Assembly: GCA_900320795.1 (NCBI GenBank)
Contig: ONTQ01000019.1
Location: 1-48,460, forward strand
Reading direction: 5' to 3'
Source of the DNA: an uncultured Bacteroidales bacterium
GTDB taxonomy: Bacteria; Bacteroidota; Bacteroidia; Bacteroidales; UBA932
Length of the DNA stretch: 48,460 nt
Shown: positions 24,370 through 32,542 of the stretch, in pieces
How positions within the stretch are numbered: the first letter of the stretch is position 1
Layout of the letters: each line of letters begins with the position of its first letter
Notes under the pieces: model-generated
The model's input: the letters and a program-made list of their open reading frames with translations, nothing else
The model's database searches: none
Told to the model about the DNA's origin: nothing
Translations under genes and position numbers: made by a program

Positions 24370-25212
24370 TCAATACACCAATACGGCAGTAACAGGATAA
24401 TGGTCGCTCACAAAAGAGCGACCTTTGTATTCCTGTGTCACGCGCAGCATGCTCTTGCAGGCGCTGAAGCCGGAATAGAAGATGTAGTCGATGGGGGTGT
24501 CTCCCGTGTTTTTTCCCCAGTCGTGCCAGGTGGTGCCGAAATCGGCCTCTTCCGCAGACTGCCAGGCGTCGGTCATGAGGTTCCGCAGTTCGTTGAGGCA
24601 GGGGTTGTCCGGGTGCACGTTGAAGTCTCCCACGAGGAGCATCGGATAGCCTTCCGGATTCATCTGGCCGATGCGTTCCACCAGCAGCAGAAGACCCTTG
24701 CGGCGGGCTTCCTTGCCCACATGGTCCAGGTGGGTGTTGACGAAGTAGAATTTCTTTCCGGTCTGAAGGTCTTTCAGGAGGGTCCAGGTGGCGGTACGCT
24801 TGCAGGCGGCATCCCAGCCGTAAGAAGGGACCTCGGGCGTCTCCGACAGCCAGTAGGTGCCCCAATTCTCCAGTTCTACGCGTTCGGTGTCGTAGAACAC
24901 GGCCATGTGCTCTCCTTCATGGACGCCGTCTTCGCGGCCGACGCCCACATACTTGTAGCCGGGACAGTTTTCATCGAGATAGTCCAGTTGGAAGTCAAGG
25001 GCTTCCTGCACGCCGAAGACGGCCGGGCGCTGGTCCAGCACCATGGCGGCAGCGGCTTCCTTGCGGTTTTCCCACTTATGGTCGCCACCGTCGTCGGCCG
25101 TTCCGTAGCGGATGTTGTAGGACATCACCTTGAGCGTGCTTTCCTGCGCCTGCGTCTTGCAGGCGATGCACACGGGCAGCAGGGCTGCCAGAAGAATCAT
25201 CATTTTTTTCAT
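24370..25212 (-). CDS. Endonuclease/exonuclease/phosphatase (EEP) family lipoprotein
   Basis: This protein of about 280 residues starts at ATG 25212, which makes an ATGA overlap with the ROK stop; an in-frame ATG at 25218 is the alternative. A lipoprotein signal (MKKMMILLAALLPVCIAC) precedes an EEP fold (DNase I/sphingomyelinase/inositol phosphatase superfamily). The core motifs are in order: LKVMSYNIRYG, GVQEALDFQLDYL (metal-binding Glu), FVNTHLDHVG, LLVGDFNVHP, TPIDYIFYS and a final FVSDHYPVTAV. It probably hydrolyses a phosphodiester or phosphomonoester outside the cytoplasm rather than DNA. It is the last gene of a - strand run with a GDPD/alkaline-phosphatase fusion, GH92 and GH63-like enzymes and a sugar kinase, which hints at a phosphorylated glycan or glycolipid substrate. 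Confidence 0.87.
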   Translation of the reverse strand: MKKMMILLAALLPVCIACKTQAQESTLKVMSYNIRYGTADDGGDHKWENRKEAAAAMVLDQRPAVFGVQEALDFQLDYLDENCPGYKYVGVGREDGVHEGEHMAVFYDTERVELENWGTYWLSETPEVPSYGWDAACKRTATWTLLKDLQTGKKFYFVNTHLDHVGKEARRKGLLLLVERIGQMNPEGYPMLLVGDFNVHPDNPCLNELRNLMTDAWQSAEEADFGTTWHDWGKNTGDTPIDYIFYSGFSACKSMLRVTQEYKGRSFVSDHYPVTAVLVY

Positions 25213-26015
25213 TTGCATAAAAGGGCTGCGCCCAGGATGCCGGCATTTTCTACGTCGGCTGGGGCTATTTTGAGATTATCTACGCTTTGGGAATAGGGGA
25301 AGCGGCGGGCTTCCTTCCACATGGCTTCCTCAAAGAGCGGGAAAGCCTTGGCGATGCTTCCGCCGATGACAATGGCCTCCGGGTCAAAGGCGTACAGGAT
25401 GAGTTGGACCAGTTTCCCCACATGGGTGCCGAATTCTTCCCACAGGGGAGACGGTCCGGCGGCTGCGGCTTCTTTTCCTGTGGTGCCTTTTCCCGTGAAG
25501 AAACGACTGGAGCAGTAATACTCATAGTCTTTGTCCAGGTAGGGGATGCTGCCGATTTCTCCGGCTCCTGTATTGTGGCCGTTGTATAGTTTTCCGTCCA
25601 CGACAAGCGAACTGCCCACGCCCGTTCCCAGGGTAATGCAGACCGTTTCCTTCGCATGGCGGAGGGAACCGTAGCGGGTGACGCCGAGGGCGAAGCAGTT
25701 GCAGTCGTTGTTGATGGCGACAGGAAGGTGAAAACGCCCCTCCAGAAAGCTTTTTAAATGGACTTCTTTCCACGATGGGATGCCCACTACGTTATAGACG
25801 ATGCCCTTTTCGCGGTCCACGACGGAGGGGACTCCGATGCCGATGCCTTTTACTTCCGGGGTGAGGACGGCCTCGATGAGACGGCTCATCTGTTCCAGTA
25901 CGGCCTCTTCGGCCCCTTGCGAAAGGCTGGGCTCGGAAAGGAGGCGGACTATCTTTCCGTCTTCCACCGTGGCGACGCGGATGTTGGTTCCGCCCAGGTC
26001 TATTCCGATATACAT
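25209..26015 (-). CDS. ROK family sugar kinase
   Basis: This 268-residue cytoplasmic protein has the ROK (repressor, ORF, kinase) fold without a DNA-binding domain, so it is a kinase, probably for glucose, mannose or a related hexose. The ATP/phosphate motif MYIGIDLGGTN opens the protein. Sugar-binding residues sit in AINNDCNCFALG, including the catalytic Asp. TLGTGVGSSLVVDG and GAGEIGS are the next family motifs. The usual zinc-binding His/Cys cluster after GAGEIG is absent and replaced by IPYLDKDYEYYCSS, so the zinc site is lost or altered. It would phosphorylate sugars released by the GH92 and GH63-like enzymes of the same operon. Its stop overlaps the EEP gene start by 4 bp and it lies 28 bp after the GH63-like gene. 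Confidence 0.9.
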   Translation of the reverse strand: MYIGIDLGGTNIRVATVEDGKIVRLLSEPSLSQGAEEAVLEQMSRLIEAVLTPEVKGIGIGVPSVVDREKGIVYNVVGIPSWKEVHLKSFLEGRFHLPVAINNDCNCFALGVTRYGSLRHAKETVCITLGTGVGSSLVVDGKLYNGHNTGAGEIGSIPYLDKDYEYYCSSRFFTGKGTTGKEAAAAGPSPLWEEFGTHVGKLVQLILYAFDPEAIVIGGSIAKAFPLFEEAMWKEARRFPYSQSVDNLKIAPADVENAGILGAALLCK

Positions 26016-26043
26016 AAGGTTATGTGGTTTTAGTGTGTAGGTT

Positions 26044-27645
26044 TCAGTATTTCAATTTCCCGCTTTTCTCCACATGGACCGTCGCGCTTTCCCCTTCTCC
26101 CCAGAGGAGGGTGATGTCCAGCGGGACATTGGTGGTGACCGTCACGACAGGCTTTTCGGACGTGTTTTTGCGGGAAGCGACCTTGAGGCTCACGAGACCT
26201 TCCGGGCCGAAGGGATAGCGCTCGATCCCATGGGCCTCCAACTGCCGGATGTCCCATTCGATGCGGTTTTCCGAATAGTCCGAGCGGATGCCCAGGATGC
26301 ACTCGATGAATTCGGCGATGGGCGGGAGACCGGCCCAGCCCACGAAGTCCTTCCGGGCCATGAATCCCGGCTCAATCTTCTCGGGGGCGTAGTACTCCCA
26401 GAAGGTGCCGGTGTTTTTCCACACCTGGAACACGTTGCCGAAGTGGTTATCGGCCACCTGCCGGCAGAGGTCCCGGTATCCCTTGCGCCAAAGACCGTCG
26501 ATGACCATGTAGTTGGCACCGGGCCAGACCCCGCCCTGCCAGTAACGGCCCAGCGGATTGTACTTCTTGTTGTCTGCGCTCAGGGATGGCACCTGATGCG
26601 GACGGGCGAATTCGGTGCTGTCCGTGAGGTGGGCTACCAGGCGGTCCAGGCGGTCCTTTTCCAGCACATCCGTCTGGAGGGCCCAGAAGGCGCTGATGCC
26701 CTTGGCGCTGCCGCGGCTGCCGTCACGCAGAACGTCGTACAGGTATCCGGTCTCGGGATCCCACATGTTCTCGTTGATCCAGGCCTTGAGGAATTTCATT
26801 TCGTCTTCCAGTTCCTCGATTTCCTGCCAGCGCTCAATGTAGAATCCGATCTGCATGAGGCAGTCGTCCACCAGCCACTGCTGCAGGTTGGTATCCAGCC
26901 AGGTGATGTGTCCGTTGGAGAAGATGGGATTGTAACCGTCCGGAACGCGGGGCTGGTTGTCCATGCCGGTTCCCCAGCCGCTGCTCCAGTAGGTACCGTT
27001 CTGCCAGGTGCGGTTCAGTTGCCACCACTGGGCATAGGCCACCAGGGCGGGGAACACGCGGTGCAGGCGGTCAATGTCTCCGAACTGCTTGTAATAGAGG
27101 AGTTCGGCCCAGGGGAGAAGGTTGGGGCCGGTGCTTACGGGGTCGTACCTTTCAAAGCAGTCCGACCCGTCGGCCCGGATTTCCCGGCAGATGAAGCCGT
27201 CCTGGTGCTGCTTGGCGTAGAAGTTGTCCAGGGTGCGCTGGAAGGGGAAGAAACGGTATCCGTATCGGGCGAACATCATCATGAAGGAGTCGTCCCACAT
27301 GAAAATGTTGCCGTTGTATGCTACGTCCAGATAGGGAGACACGAAACCGGAGCCTTCCTGGGGCTGGCGGATATTGCCGATGGCGATTTTCCAGGCATGC
27401 CAGTACATGTCCACTTCCCGCTGGTGGCCTTCCCAGAAGGGGGCGGGAAGCATTTTGCGGGCCTGTTCATACGACCCCGGCGTAATGGTTTCCTGCTTCA
27501 TGGTCCGATAGGGATTCTCTGCCACGAAGATATTCTTCACATACGTGTTCTTGTACGGAAGGTCATAGGGGCCGCTCTTGAGTTCCTGTCCCACAAGAGG
27601 CAGGGAAATGGCCAGCAGGAGGGCGGCTGCGGTTATCTTTCTCAT
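26044..27645 (-). CDS. GH63/MGH1-like (alpha/alpha)6 glycosidase, secreted
   Basis: This 533-residue protein has a Sec signal (MRKITAAALLLAISLPLVGQ). The rest is an (alpha/alpha)6 barrel of the trehalase/GH63/mannosylglycerate-hydrolase type. MWDDSFMMMFARYGYRFFP carries the likely acid Asp. Other conserved segments are DNFYAKQHQDGFICREI, YWSSGWGTGMDNQPR, RYWQGGVWPGANYMVI and GTFWEYYAPEKIEPG, which holds the likely base Glu. FVGWAGLPPIAEFIE follows, then a small C-terminal beta-domain. Relatives remove alpha-linked glucose, mannose or mannosylglycerate; the exact substrate cannot be read from sequence. The start overlaps the stop of the upstream phosphatase fusion gene by 4 bp (ATGA), implying translational coupling. 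Operon context with GH92 suggests mannose- or glucose-capped glycans. Confidence 0.82.
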   Translation of the reverse strand: MRKITAAALLLAISLPLVGQELKSGPYDLPYKNTYVKNIFVAENPYRTMKQETITPGSYEQARKMLPAPFWEGHQREVDMYWHAWKIAIGNIRQPQEGSGFVSPYLDVAYNGNIFMWDDSFMMMFARYGYRFFPFQRTLDNFYAKQHQDGFICREIRADGSDCFERYDPVSTGPNLLPWAELLYYKQFGDIDRLHRVFPALVAYAQWWQLNRTWQNGTYWSSGWGTGMDNQPRVPDGYNPIFSNGHITWLDTNLQQWLVDDCLMQIGFYIERWQEIEELEDEMKFLKAWINENMWDPETGYLYDVLRDGSRGSAKGISAFWALQTDVLEKDRLDRLVAHLTDSTEFARPHQVPSLSADNKKYNPLGRYWQGGVWPGANYMVIDGLWRKGYRDLCRQVADNHFGNVFQVWKNTGTFWEYYAPEKIEPGFMARKDFVGWAGLPPIAEFIECILGIRSDYSENRIEWDIRQLEAHGIERYPFGPEGLVSLKVASRKNTSEKPVVTVTTNVPLDITLLWGEGESATVHVEKSGKLKY

Positions 27646-29519
27646 TTGGAGACCAGTCTTTTGATGGTGCGTGCGATTTCTGTATTGATGTAGGTGCCCG
27701 TGAATTCACGGGAGCCGGGGCCGTAGGCGAAGACGGGAACCACGGTCGGGGTGTGGTCGTCGGAATTGTACACGGCTAGGATGTGGCCGGTTTCCAGGTC
27801 TCCGTCCAGGAGGGTGAGGCCGCCGGTCTCATGGTCGGCGGTGACCACTACCAGCGTCTCGCCGTCCTCGTCGGCAAAACGGAGGGCGGCTGCAACGGCC
27901 CGGTCAAAGGCCAGTTGTTCGATGACGGAAGCGGGGAAGCAGTCCGAATGGCCGGCATAGTCAATCTTGGCTCCTTCCACCATGAGGAAAAAGCCCTTGC
28001 GGGAGAGGCTCCTGAGTTTGTCGGTGGCGTACGGGCGCATTCTTTGGTCGATGGCAATCACCTTGCCGGGGATGGCTGTGGTCCCAAGGGCGTCGTGACT
28101 ATAGGAATAGCCTTTGGCCTTGATGCCGGCCATCAGGTCCAGGCCGTCCTTCCGGGGATCTTCGAAATAGTCCGTTCCGCTGCCGCACAGAAGGTCCAGG
28201 TTGCTGGTGGTGGCGAGGTAACTTGTGATGAGTTCGGTGCTGTCACGCTCCGAAGTGTGGCTGTAGAATACGGCAGGGGTGGCGTCGGCGATGTCTCCCA
28301 TCGTGACCACGCCTGTGGACTTGCCTTTGTCGTGGAACCAGTCGGCCAGGCTGGGATACCCTTCGGAACCGTCATGGTTGGAGGAGATGTGGCGCGTCCA
28401 GGAGAGTTCGCCGGTGGCGAGGGCGCTGCCGCCCGATGCGGAGTCACCGATGAAATCGTCCTGCGGGTTGTAGAACTGGATGCCGATGCTCTTGAGTTTG
28501 AGGAGGGTGAGATCCCGGTTGTTGGCATAGGCGCCGGCAGTAATCTGGTTCAGGCCCATGCCGTCGCCGATGAGCAGGATCACATTCTTGATTCTCTTCT
28601 TGCTGCCGTCGTTCCGGAAGGTGGGCGTATAGGTGGGGATGCGGCGGGTGAGTTGCAGTTTTTCGTTCTGGAAGCCGGAGAAATCCCGCGTGGCGGCATC
28701 CAGTTTTTTGGTGCCGGTGACGCCGGCCTGCACCTGGTGCCGGCCCATGATGAAGTTCTTGTTGCCCCAGTCGCTGAAAAACTGGAAGGCGACGGCGGGC
28801 TTGTCCGTATTGATGACGTCTACGCCCAGTTTCCAGAAGGTGAAATAGGCGGTGGTGCCTTCCGGAGCACCCCAGAAACGGATGCGCTTGCCCATTTCGT
28901 GGGCCTTGGCAATGGCGGCCTTCACGGGCTCCAGCTCGGCATCAATCATCCGGCCCTTGCCGTTCCACTTACGGGCATAGTTCCGGAAATTGGCGCTGAT
29001 CATCCCCACGCGGGCGAGTTGCTCCGGGGTGTATTCTTCGGAGAACAGGCCGTCGAACCAGATGCAGGAAGGATAGTTTGCGAACTCCGCTGGGGCCGGC
29101 CCGTCACCGGAAATAATCACCTGGACACCGTTGTCGGAGGCGAAGACGTCGGGAAACTCTTCCACAAGACTTTGCACGCCGGGCATGGCATCGGCGGATT
29201 TGAGGTCCACCATGAGGATGAGCCGGTCCTCACTTCCTTTCCACATGCGTCCTCCATTGGAGCGGAACAACTTCACAATTGGCTCGATGTACATGTTACG
29301 GAGGGTACAGTCGGCCGACAGGTCCTCCCGGTTGTGGGCGACCAGGATTTCGCCGTCCTGGAGGAAGACATCGGCCTCGATGGAGGTGCAATGCTGGGAG
29401 TAGGCCTCCCAGAAGGGGACGGTACGGGTATAGTCATTGTGGGAATGCAGGATGACGGGCATCTGTGCAGCAGCGCCAAGAGGCAGCAGGCAGCAAATCA
29501 GGGCAAGAAGTCTTTTCAT
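27642..29519 (-). CDS. GDPD/PI-PLC-like domain fused to alkaline phosphatase
   Basis: This 625-residue protein has a Sec signal (MKRLLALICCLLPLGAAAQ) and two phosphoesterase domains. Residues about 20-255 look like the GDPD/PI-PLC superfamily TIM barrel (AIM6-like): ILHSHNDYTR, then SIEADVFLQDGEILVAH, LILMVDLKSAD and a final GVDVINTDKP. Residues about 285-620 are an alkaline phosphatase: VILLIGDGMG, the DSASGGSALATG segment with the likely nucleophile Ser near 361, TMGDIADATPA, FLMVEGAKIDYAGH and VVTADHETGG. One protein could therefore open a phosphodiester and then remove the remaining phosphate. Its start overlaps the end of the GH92 gene by one base and its stop overlaps the GH63-like start by four. 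The two-domain order also occurs in other Bacteroidota from memory; the substrate is unknown. Confidence 0.87.
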   Translation of the reverse strand: MKRLLALICCLLPLGAAAQMPVILHSHNDYTRTVPFWEAYSQHCTSIEADVFLQDGEILVAHNREDLSADCTLRNMYIEPIVKLFRSNGGRMWKGSEDRLILMVDLKSADAMPGVQSLVEEFPDVFASDNGVQVIISGDGPAPAEFANYPSCIWFDGLFSEEYTPEQLARVGMISANFRNYARKWNGKGRMIDAELEPVKAAIAKAHEMGKRIRFWGAPEGTTAYFTFWKLGVDVINTDKPAVAFQFFSDWGNKNFIMGRHQVQAGVTGTKKLDAATRDFSGFQNEKLQLTRRIPTYTPTFRNDGSKKRIKNVILLIGDGMGLNQITAGAYANNRDLTLLKLKSIGIQFYNPQDDFIGDSASGGSALATGELSWTRHISSNHDGSEGYPSLADWFHDKGKSTGVVTMGDIADATPAVFYSHTSERDSTELITSYLATTSNLDLLCGSGTDYFEDPRKDGLDLMAGIKAKGYSYSHDALGTTAIPGKVIAIDQRMRPYATDKLRSLSRKGFFLMVEGAKIDYAGHSDCFPASVIEQLAFDRAVAAALRFADEDGETLVVVTADHETGGLTLLDGDLETGHILAVYNSDDHTPTVVPVFAYGPGSREFTGTYINTEIARTIKRLVSK

Positions 29520-32374
29520 TATTCAAAGCAAAATAAATTCTCTTTGGGAATGGGGCTGAAGCGCTTTTCGCCTTCGGCCCGCCAGGCCCAGCGGAGTTCC
29601 TGGCCTTCGTAGTCTTCCAGGTAGATGAGCCTGTAAAGATGCAGGCCTTTCTTGAGGGGCACCCGGCCGAAGGTGGCAATGGCGGCGTGGGAGCCGTCGT
29701 TGTCTACCACGCGTACGCCGTCGATGTCCAGGACGGCGCCGTCGTCACTGACGAGGGTGAAATCCCAGATGCCTTCCGAGGGGATGTCGATAAGGCCTGT
29801 GAAAACATAGCCGAAATGGTCTTCGTCGGGGGCGTCCGCAATGCTGGGTTCCGGCATGGTGCCGGCGCTCACCGGCTTGGAAGCGAGAACGTCGGCCGTG
29901 CAGGAGAACTGTCCCTTATAATAGCGATAGCTCACGCCAGGGGCGGACTTGGAGGCCACCACGGGATTGCGGAAATGGGCCTTGGTGGCCTTGAGGGAGG
30001 CAAGGGGGGACGGCTCCCAGCCTTCCAGGAAAGCACGGGCTTTGATGGGGCAGGTTTCCGTAATCACGAAGGGCTTGCCATAGACAGGGCTCTTAAGGGT
30101 GGGCTCGCTGCCGTCCAGGGTGTAGTGGATGGTGGCGCCTTCCGTGCGGCAGCCCAGCGTGACGGTGGATTCTTCCTTGAAGAGGGTGAGGTTCTCCTTG
30201 ACGGAAGGAGTGGAGACCAGTTTCTCCTTGGAGAGGGAGTAGGGGGGCTCCAGCCGGTCGCGACTGTGGTCGGGGCTGGCCGATGTCTGGAAGCAGAGTT
30301 CGCCGCCTTCCATGATTTCGCTGTAGCGGAGGAAGTTCCTTTCGATCGGGGTGCCGTTGAGGGTGACGCCGGCGATATAAGGATTCTTGGGGTTGTCCGT
30401 CTTGATGGTGAGGATTTTGCCGCTCCCCAGCCGGAGGGTGGATTGGCGGAACAGGGGTACCGTGAGAATGTACTCCCCGCTGCCCGGACAGGCCGGATAC
30501 ATGCCCAGGGAGGCCAGCACGTACCAGGCGCTCATCTGGCCGCAGTCCTCGTTGCCGCAGACGCCTTCCGGAGTGGTGTCATACATGGTGGTGAGGAGTT
30601 TCCGCACCGTCTCCTGGGTACGGTAAGGTGCTTCCAGCCAGGTGAAGATATATGCCATGTGATGGCTGGGCTCGTTGCCGTGGGCATACTGGCCTAGGTA
30701 ACCGGTGATATCGGAGATCCTTACGCTCTTGCTGCGTTCCTCATAGGTAAAGAGGGAATCCAGGGCCGCCAACATGGGCTCACGTCCGCCCATCAGGGCC
30801 GTGTGACCGGCCTCGTCATGCGGAACGAAAAAGCGGGCCTGCCAGGGGATGGCCTCCGTATAGTCGCGGGTGCTGGCGATGGGGTCGAAGGGGCTCACCC
30901 AGGAGCCGTCGCTGTTGCGGCCGCGCATGAAGCCTGTATAGGAATCAAACACGTTGCGATAACTGCGGGCGCGGCGGTCATAGGCCTCGGCAATGTCCTG
31001 ATGGCCCAGGGATTCGGCCATGCGCGCGATACACCAGTCATCGTAAGCGAACTCCAAGGTTTGCGAGACCGATTCCTTGATCCGGTCGGCCGGGATATAG
31101 CCATATTCCGTATAAAGGGTAGAGACGTTGGTGCCCTTGTAGCGGTTGCTGGACGCCACCATGGCCTGGAGGGCCTTCTCTCCGTCGAAACTGCGGATGC
31201 CGCTGAGCCAGGCGTCGGCGATGACCGAGACGCTGTGGTAGCCGATCATAGTCTGGGTCTCCCGGTTACCGAGGGGCCAGATGGGCAGTTCGCCCGTGCA
31301 GTCGAACATGTCCAGCATGCTGTTCACCATATCGCCTGCCAGGGAGGGGTTTATCAATGTCTGGAGCGGGTTCCAGCTGCGGAAGGTGTCCCAGATGGAT
31401 AGGGTGGAATAGAAATGGGAGGCGTTCCGGACGGTTTTGTTTCGGTTCAGGTGATCCCGGTACAGGCCTCTGACATCGTCCATGCGGTTGGGTACCTTGA
31501 ACGTATGGTACAGGCAGGTATAGAACTGTTCGGTGGGACCGCCCTCTACACGGATGCTGCCCAGGGACTGTTCCCACATGGCTGTGGCCAGGGCGTGGAT
31601 GCGGCCGAAGCCGGGCTCCGCCGTTTCTGCGAGGCGGTTGGCGCGGGCTCCTTCCACACCGGTACCGGAGAGGCCGGCATAGACTACGAGTTCCTTCAGG
31701 TCATCGGGGAAGGTGAGGAGGAGTTTCCCTTTTTCTGTCTCTTCCGCCTTTTTGAACGGGACGGAGAAGGAGGCCGACAGGTAGATGTCACGGCCTTCGG
31801 CCCAGCCAACGACGTAACGGTGACCGCTTACTTCCCGGTCTCCGACAGCTTCCAGGCTGAAGGACTCTGCTTTGGTGCCTTCGCCGATGCTGTGGACGGC
31901 ATCCAGGAGCAGCAGCCTCTCACCCTTACCCGTAAACGTGTAGCGGTGGACACCTACGCGCGGGGTGGCCGTGAGTTCCGCGGTGATGCCCTGGGGGAAT
32001 TCCACCTTGTAGTAACCGGGCGTGGCCGTTTCTTTTTTGTGATCCAGGGGCAGGGGGGCGACCTGGTCCAGACCCGGGGTGAAGAGGAAATCTCCGAGGT
32101 CTGCACAGCCTGTACCGGAGAGATGGGTATGGCTGAATCCCAGGATGAGCGAGTCCGAGTAATGATAACCGGAGCATCCGTCCCACCCGGCTATGCGGGT
32201 GTCCGGGCTCAGCTGCACCAGGCCGAAAGGCGTGGTGGCCCCGGGATAGGTATGGCCGTGGAAGTCGGTTCCGTTGAAAACATGAACCTGGGACAGCGGG
32301 CTGTTGTCCGCTCCCGTGCAGGAAAAGAGGGCTGCCATAAACAATACAAGCAGCCCGGGAAGGTGGAATTTCAT
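29519..32374 (-). CDS. GH92 alpha-mannosidase with CHB_HEX_C-like and PA14 domains, lipoprotein
   Basis: The product is about 951 residues, with ATG 32374 preferred over the in-frame TTG 32377. The lipoprotein signal ends at LFSC. Residues about 28-715 are GH92, calcium-dependent inverting exo-alpha-mannosidase: FNGTDFHGHTYPGATTPFG, GWDGCSGYHYSDS, FSHTHLSGTGC, STLSIWDTFRSWNPL and the catalytic GNEDCGQMSAWYV near residue 610. Residues about 735-790 resemble the chitobiase/hexosaminidase C-terminal fold (TIHYTLDGSEPT), and about 815-945 a PA14 carbohydrate-binding domain (GIWDFTLVSDDGAVLDIDG). It likely trims mannose from N-glycans, yeast mannan or mannose-containing anchors. It is the first gene of the - strand operon, with a TAnnTTTG box about 30 bp upstream. 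Confidence 0.93.
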   Translation of the reverse strand: MKFHLPGLLVLFMAALFSCTGADNSPLSQVHVFNGTDFHGHTYPGATTPFGLVQLSPDTRIAGWDGCSGYHYSDSLILGFSHTHLSGTGCADLGDFLFTPGLDQVAPLPLDHKKETATPGYYKVEFPQGITAELTATPRVGVHRYTFTGKGERLLLLDAVHSIGEGTKAESFSLEAVGDREVSGHRYVVGWAEGRDIYLSASFSVPFKKAEETEKGKLLLTFPDDLKELVVYAGLSGTGVEGARANRLAETAEPGFGRIHALATAMWEQSLGSIRVEGGPTEQFYTCLYHTFKVPNRMDDVRGLYRDHLNRNKTVRNASHFYSTLSIWDTFRSWNPLQTLINPSLAGDMVNSMLDMFDCTGELPIWPLGNRETQTMIGYHSVSVIADAWLSGIRSFDGEKALQAMVASSNRYKGTNVSTLYTEYGYIPADRIKESVSQTLEFAYDDWCIARMAESLGHQDIAEAYDRRARSYRNVFDSYTGFMRGRNSDGSWVSPFDPIASTRDYTEAIPWQARFFVPHDEAGHTALMGGREPMLAALDSLFTYEERSKSVRISDITGYLGQYAHGNEPSHHMAYIFTWLEAPYRTQETVRKLLTTMYDTTPEGVCGNEDCGQMSAWYVLASLGMYPACPGSGEYILTVPLFRQSTLRLGSGKILTIKTDNPKNPYIAGVTLNGTPIERNFLRYSEIMEGGELCFQTSASPDHSRDRLEPPYSLSKEKLVSTPSVKENLTLFKEESTVTLGCRTEGATIHYTLDGSEPTLKSPVYGKPFVITETCPIKARAFLEGWEPSPLASLKATKAHFRNPVVASKSAPGVSYRYYKGQFSCTADVLASKPVSAGTMPEPSIADAPDEDHFGYVFTGLIDIPSEGIWDFTLVSDDGAVLDIDGVRVVDNDGSHAAIATFGRVPLKKGLHLYRLIYLEDYEGQELRWAWRAEGEKRFSPIPKENLFCFE

Positions 32375-32404
32375 CAAAACGGGCGTTATTAGTTTCAGTT
32401 TCTA

Positions 32405-32412
32405 CAAAGATA
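32405..32412 (-). promoter_or_regulatory. -7 box (TATCTTTG) for the GH92 operon
   Basis: On the - strand, TATCTTTG is a perfect match to the Bacteroidota -7 consensus. It lies 30 bp before the GH92 ATG, giving a short leader of roughly 25 nt. A good TTG -33 element is not at the ideal spacing; the nearest candidate is TGG with 22 bases between. The site shares a 168-bp divergent intergenic region (32375-32542) with the box at 32529. Confidence 0.5.
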
Positions 32413-32528
32413 CAAAAGAAAGGATGCGGGAGCGCCATATTTTGCGGTCTTTTTTTACACAAATCACGCATCGCGCGCGTGCGCGTTGAATTCGTTAAAA
32501 ACTTATCGGCAGAATGAAAAATAATGTT

Positions 32529-32536
32529 TAACTTTG
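32529..32536 (+). promoter_or_regulatory. -7 box (TAACTTTG) abutting the start of the next gene
   Basis: TAACTTTG is a perfect -7 consensus on the + strand. It ends 6 bp before ATG 32543, so transcription would begin at or within a few bases of the start codon, predicting a leaderless mRNA. The -33 position is weak (TCG at 20 bases). The intergenic region also holds a 14-bp alternating CG/TG tract at 32472-32485. Confidence 0.45.
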
Positions 32537-32542
32537 CATAAT

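Noticed and set aside
27783-29612. A 609-codon + strand open frame opposite the GDPD::phosphatase gene
   Set aside because: The - strand gene has a full motif set and overlapping starts/stops with neighbours; the + strand frame is low in information.
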